In this document: positions 60,522 through 64,000 of the stretch, one piece after another | Position numbering within the stretch: position 1 is the first letter of the stretch | Layout of the letters: each line of letters begins with the position of its first letter | Origin: MAG-121220-bin8 sp002700465 | GTDB taxonomy: Bacteria > Bacteroidota > Bacteroidia > Flavobacteriales > Flavobacteriaceae | DNA length: 64,000 nucleotides | Reading direction: 5' to 3' | Assembly (NCBI GenBank): GCA_943789295.1 | Contig: CALSTO010000001.1 | Span: forward strand, 434,001-498,000 | Translations under genes and position numbers: made by a program | The notes under the pieces: generated by a model | Databases searched by the model: none | The model's input: only the letters and a program-made list of their open reading frames with translations | Told to the model about the DNA's origin: nothing

Positions 60522-61523
60522 TGGCAAAATAATACTATTTATTCGATTTTTAAAATTTTTATTAAAATCATGTCCCATTCCTTTAATTATTACTAACCTG
60601 GATCCGTGTATCAAAGAAGCTAGTTTTTTTGAGTGACTTGCTTTTACAAGAGGATCGTCTGATCCGTGAATTAATAGAGTAGGGACCTTAATAGTTTTTA
60701 GTTTTCTATAACGTGAACCAGAGTTTTTTATTGCTCTTCTATGTTGATCAAAAGCTCTCTTATTAAAACCGTTTCTAAATTTAATTTCATACAAAGTTTT
60801 TTGAATTTGTTTTTCATAATTAAAAACGTAATTATCATTTCCAGAAAAAAGGTGGTCAAGTTTGAAATGAAATTTTAATACTTTATCAATGTTTCTTTCT
60901 TTATTTCTGTAAGAAAAAATTAGTTTTTTTAACTGATTTAATCTTTTTGAATCTGGTTTCTCAGCTTCTGGATCTAAAAGAAAACCAGTGGACATTAAGT
61001 TTGTCATGGTTAAGATTTTCTCAGGATGATTTATTGCCAATATTTGTGCTATCATTCCGCCTGTAGAGTAACCAATTACATGAAACTTTTTAATCATTAG
61101 GTGATTAGTAACAGCCAATGCATCTCTCGCCATTTCTTCAAGATTATAAGAATTTGATTTTGACCAATCTTTAATCCAGTCGGATTCGCCTAAACCTCTA
61201 TTGTCAAATCTAATAACTCTAAATCCGTTTTTAAGAATAGTTCTGATCATTTGATCAGGCCATTGAATCATAGTCTCAGCTGCTCCATTGATCAGTAAAA
61301 TTGTTGCTTTTGGATTTTCTGAAAAACTTAGGTCTTCATAAAATATTTTTACATCAATATTTTTTGCATAACCAGTTTTACCCTCTATAAAAACAGGAAT
61401 CTGTTTTGACTTTGTAATAGAAATTAATTTATCAATATATGAATCATTTAATTCATCTTTTAACAAATTATTAAAATAAAAACCTAGTATGAAACTGGTA
61501 ACAATTAAAATAAAAATTATCAT
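60501..61523 (-). CDS. Alpha/beta hydrolase with N-terminal anchor
   Basis: Hydrolase of 340 residues (start at 61523, MIIFILIVTSFILGFYFN, an anchor helix). An ATG at 61565 would give 354 residues but overlaps the acyl-CoA synthetase by 37 bases and puts charged text before the helix. ILLINGAAETMIQWPDQMIRTIL, the nucleophile elbow HVIGYSTGGMIAQILA (Ser in GYSTG), DDPLV and GMGHDF with the base His are in place. The Ser nucleophile means esterase/lipase-like, unlike the Asp of the 48 kb hydrolase. It follows the acyl-CoA synthetase gene by five bases, a natural lipase-to-ligase order. Confidence 0.85.
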   Translation of the reverse strand: MIIFILIVTSFILGFYFNNLLKDELNDSYIDKLISITKSKQIPVFIEGKTGYAKNIDVKIFYEDLSFSENPKATILLINGAAETMIQWPDQMIRTILKNGFRVIRFDNRGLGESDWIKDWSKSNSYNLEEMARDALAVTNHLMIKKFHVIGYSTGGMIAQILAINHPEKILTMTNLMSTGFLLDPEAEKPDSKRLNQLKKLIFSYRNKERNIDKVLKFHFKLDHLFSGNDNYVFNYEKQIQKTLYEIKFRNGFNKRAFDQHRRAIKNSGSRYRKLKTIKVPTLLIHGSDDPLVKASHSKKLASLIHGSRLVIIKGMGHDFNKNFKNRINSIILPHILHYS

Positions 61524-61528
61524 TTGTT

Positions 61529-63193
61529 CTATTCCCAAATAACGTCTTCTTTGTTTTTCAACCAATTGTTGTATTGGTCAGAGAATTTTTCATCAATTTT
61601 TGATCTTTTTATCTTTAAAGTAGGAGTGGTCATGCCATTTTCTGGGAGCCAGTCTTCTTGAACAAAAATAACTTTGGACATTTTTTTGTAGTTGTCTAGA
61701 CTACTGTTCACTTTTTCTAAAATATTAGAAATTTTAGAATTTGTAACTTCTTTATTGTTTTTTGCAATTTCAGTAGGTACAACCAAAAGAAGAGGTTGAT
61801 CGCAATTTAGACCAACTACACATACTTGAGAAAATTCTGAAACATTACCAAAATAAGCTTCTAAAACTCCAGGCTCAATGTATTTTCCTTTAGAGGTTTT
61901 AAACATGTCCTTAATTCTCCCAGTTATGTATAAAAATCCATCATCATCAATATGACCTTTATCTCCAGTATGTAACCATCCATCTTTTAAAGTTTCATTA
62001 GTTACTTCTTCATTTTTATAATAGCAACTCAATATAAAAGGCCCTTTCATCAAAATTTCACCTTGATCACTTATTTTTAAGTCAACCCCAGGTGTAGGTC
62101 TTCCAACAGATCCTCTTCCAAGAGGTTGGTAAGGATCTAAGTTTGTACACGTAGCACAATTTTCAGTCATTCCATAACCGTTTGTAATGAAAATCCCGAT
62201 ACTTCTATACCAGTCTAATAATTCCAAAGGCATTGCTGCAGCTCCGGTAACTAAAGCTTTTGCTTTGGACATTCCAAGTGCATTCTTTAATTTTCTTTTT
62301 ATTAACCAAGAAACAATAGGGATTTTTAATAGTTTGTCAAGCTTTGCTTGAGGCATTTTCATTAATATTTTTTCTTGAAATTTCATATAAATTCTTGGAA
62401 CTCCTTGAAAAGCTGTAGGTTGAGTGTCATTTAGATTTTGAGCAAATGTTTCTAATGATTCGACAAATGAAATGGTTCCTCCGTATCTAAAAGCAACATG
62501 TTCAATAACAACTCTCTCAAAAATATGATTTAGTGGCATATAGGAAATGAAACTATTATTACCTTTTAAATCAACTTTTAAAGGATTTCCATCTTCAGTT
62601 ATTCTTTTTGTATTGAAAAGGGTTTCATAAGTTAATACAACTCCTTTAGGATCTCCCGTTGTTCCGGATGTAAAAATTACAGTCCATATGTCTTTAAGGT
62701 TAGGTCTAAAATCCTCAGTTTGTGCATCAAATTTATTAATAAATTCATGCCACTGATGACCAACTTCTACTTTTGAATGATCTTTATATTGAGGGAAAGC
62801 TATAATAGGCATTTCTAAATCAACACCTTTTTTCATTTCTTCCCAATTTTCTAACTTTCCAACGAACAAAGCTTTAACATCACCAAAGGTTAAAAGATTT
62901 TTAATTTCTTTAGAATTAAGAGTTGGGAAAAATGGTACTGAAATATATCCTGCCATTGAAATTGCTAGATCTGCAATAATCCACTCTCTACAGTTTTTTG
63001 AAACTAGTCCAATATGACTGTCTTTTTCTAATCCTAAACTTTTCAAACCAGTCGATAATTTTCTTGCCATTAATCCAACTTCACTCCAAGTGTAAGTTTC
63101 CCATAGGTTCCCAAATGGTTGTTTTAAAAAAGGCTTATCCGCTAATTCTTTTTCCCATTTATAAAAAGGAAAATCAAATAATTCATTGTTCAT
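61529..63193 (-). CDS. Long-chain acyl-CoA synthetase (AMP-forming)
   Basis: Fatty-acid-CoA ligase of 554 residues. YTWSEVGLMARKLSTGLKSLGLEKDSHIGLVSKNCREWIIADLAI opens the AMP-binding domain, WTVIFTSGTTGDPKGVVLTYETLFN is the P-loop, ITNGYGMTENCATCTNLDP and GWLHTGDKGHIDDDGFLYITGRIKDMFKTSKGKYIEP are the signature and hinge. The pattern matches the FadD15-like long-chain branch. It begins a two-gene leftward unit with the alpha/beta hydrolase. Its A- and C-rich leader ACAACAAAACAAAA closely resembles that of the TonB receptor. It activates the fatty acid released by the hydrolase. Confidence 0.93.
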   Translation of the reverse strand: MNNELFDFPFYKWEKELADKPFLKQPFGNLWETYTWSEVGLMARKLSTGLKSLGLEKDSHIGLVSKNCREWIIADLAISMAGYISVPFFPTLNSKEIKNLLTFGDVKALFVGKLENWEEMKKGVDLEMPIIAFPQYKDHSKVEVGHQWHEFINKFDAQTEDFRPNLKDIWTVIFTSGTTGDPKGVVLTYETLFNTKRITEDGNPLKVDLKGNNSFISYMPLNHIFERVVIEHVAFRYGGTISFVESLETFAQNLNDTQPTAFQGVPRIYMKFQEKILMKMPQAKLDKLLKIPIVSWLIKRKLKNALGMSKAKALVTGAAAMPLELLDWYRSIGIFITNGYGMTENCATCTNLDPYQPLGRGSVGRPTPGVDLKISDQGEILMKGPFILSCYYKNEEVTNETLKDGWLHTGDKGHIDDDGFLYITGRIKDMFKTSKGKYIEPGVLEAYFGNVSEFSQVCVVGLNCDQPLLLVVPTEIAKNNKEVTNSKISNILEKVNSSLDNYKKMSKVIFVQEDWLPENGMTTPTLKIKRSKIDEKFSDQYNNWLKNKEDVIWE

Positions 63194-63296
63194 GTTATTT
63201 TTGTTTTGTTGTAATAATTTATTGAAAATAAGGTTTTTTTGTTAAAACCCATTTATATTTAAATTTTAAACTAAATAATCAGCTTCATTATAAAAA

Positions 63297-64000
63297 CTAT
63301 TTTATTTTTTTTCTTATTTCTAAGTATCTCTGTTTATTAATTGGATATTTTAAAATAAAAAAAATGGATAAAAAATAAATTATCATTAAAAGTGGACCAC
63401 CAATTAAACCAAGTTTTGATATAATTTCACTTGGAATATTTTCAATTTCCGTCTGAGTAGGAAATGAAATTAATTTTAATAATATGCCCGCAAAGAAATA
63501 ACCTAAACCAACTGTTAATTTATAAGCAAACGACATAGTTGAAAAAAATAAACCTTCATGTCTTTGATTTGTTATCGATTCGTATTCGTCAACTACATCT
63601 GCCATCATGGAATTTACTAAACTCATAGATGTCCATAAAAAGATATAAGCAATTGTAGTAAATAAAAAATAGGTTACTATTAAAAACGGAGTTCCATTCT
63701 CAGGAAATAATCCAAGTATTCTAAGATTAAATGGGCTAGACATAAATAAGCCAAAAAGAAATGTACTTATAATAACTCCAGTTTTTTTATCAAATTTTTC
63801 GCCAATTTTAGGTGCGGCAAACAAAGAAATTACACCTCCAATTGCACCAGAAAAAATGATTATTGCTATTTCATTCTGGTTTAGTTCAAAAAAGAATGAA
63901 AGAAAATAAGTTATTAAAGAATTTCCAATTCCTAATGCAATATATATCATCATTGTAAATAGAACTAAAGATTTAAAAGACTTCATTTTAGAAGCTGTTA
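63297..64000 (-). CDS. MFS transporter (GPH-like), C-terminal half, cut by window edge
   Basis: The open frame extends without a stop to the right edge, so the upstream half lies outside the window. What is visible is about 234 residues with six helices: SLVLFTMMIYIALGIGNSLITYFLSFFFELNQNE, SAIGGVISLFAAPKIGEKFDKKTGVIIS, TTIAYIFLWTSMSLVNSMMADVVDEYESITNQRHEGLFFSTMSFAYKLTVGLGYFFAGILLKLI. MADVVDEYE...R.EG.FFS..SF.YK is the signature of the glycoside-pentoside-hexuronide (GPH) cation symporter family. It ends 104 bases downstream of the acyl-CoA synthetase start side, separated by an apparently empty spacer with no clear promoter. Substrate unknown. Confidence 0.8.
   Translation of the reverse strand, partial: TASKMKSFKSLVLFTMMIYIALGIGNSLITYFLSFFFELNQNEIAIIIFSGAIGGVISLFAAPKIGEKFDKKTGVIISTFLFGLFMSSPFNLRILGLFPENGTPFLIVTYFLFTTIAYIFLWTSMSLVNSMMADVVDEYESITNQRHEGLFFSTMSFAYKLTVGLGYFFAGILLKLISFPTQTEIENIPSEIISKLGLIGGPLLMIIYFLSIFFILKYPINKQRYLEIRKKIK

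Noticed and set aside
1..64000. CRISPR arrays, insertion sequences, integrases, phage genes or rRNA
   Set aside because: I looked for regular direct repeats, transposase motifs, terminal inverted repeats and rRNA text and saw none.

Overview
The window is strongly AT-rich DNA from a marine-type flavobacterium (Bacteroidota, Flavobacteriia). Pointers are bacillithiol deacetylase BshB1, a fused ResB-ResC (CcsBA) cytochrome c maturation protein, a paired PpiC/SurA chaperone operon, Cys-type S1 sulfatases, a TonB-dependent receptor with an N-terminal carboxypeptidase-regulatory-like domain, promoters of the Bacteroidota type (TAnnTTTG at -7), and no visible Shine-Dalgarno sites. I see no CRISPR array, insertion sequence, phage or rRNA.

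Layout. 1-2.2 kb: a 5'-truncated, frameshifted trans-sulfuration PLP enzyme coupled to bshB1, then a DoxX protein. 2.3-7.1 kb: tRNA-His, small membrane proteins, DUF2200, TspO, and an ABC exporter (ATPase, frameshifted FtsX permease with a His-rich loop, DUF3299-like secreted protein). 7.2-8.5 kb: a small operon (TolQ-like channel, membrane protein, XRE regulator, zinc ribbon) behind two operator-like palindromes. 8.5-15.9 kb: a rightward operon of sulfatase, DUF2256, GH13 alpha-glucosidase, SsuD-like flavin monooxygenase, SSS symporter, membrane protein and S1/P1 nuclease, which looks like scavenging of sulfated or sulfonated sugars. 16-31 kb: M28 peptidase, sulfatase, DUF3050, LysE, HMG-CoA lyase-like enzyme, a porin/FMN-binding trio, and housekeeping genes (guaB, PpiC-like, SurA-like, CcsBA). 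A heavily damaged SnoaL-like gene follows at 31.0-31.9 kb.

32-63 kb is the remarkable part. About 30 mostly leftward genes form a lipid or hydroxy-acid catabolic island: acyl-CoA dehydrogenases, an ACAD10/11-like plus APH-kinase pair, three SDRs, two nitronate-monooxygenase-family enzymes, two sulfatases, an orphan carboxyltransferase, a haloalkane-dehalogenase-like hydrolase, a sterol-desaturase/fatty-acid-hydroxylase, a Baeyer-Villiger-type flavin monooxygenase, acetoacetyl-CoA synthetase, a long-chain acyl-CoA synthetase, a second alpha/beta hydrolase and a TonB-dependent receptor without SusD. A TetR gene lies in the middle. An inverted repeat, TTAGTAT-N4-ATACTAA, occurs at the TetR divergent promoter and, exactly or in degenerate form, in front of three further transcription units. 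This suggests one regulon of about 25 kb. My working hypothesis is uptake and degradation of a sulfated, possibly halogenated, hydroxylated lipid. The substrate is inference.

Five genes carry frameshifts or worse (near 516, 5913, 31.1-31.9 kb, 37.93 kb and 39.02 kb). The four single-base cases leave otherwise intact proteins and may be residual sequencing errors. The window ends inside a GPH/MFS-type transporter gene.
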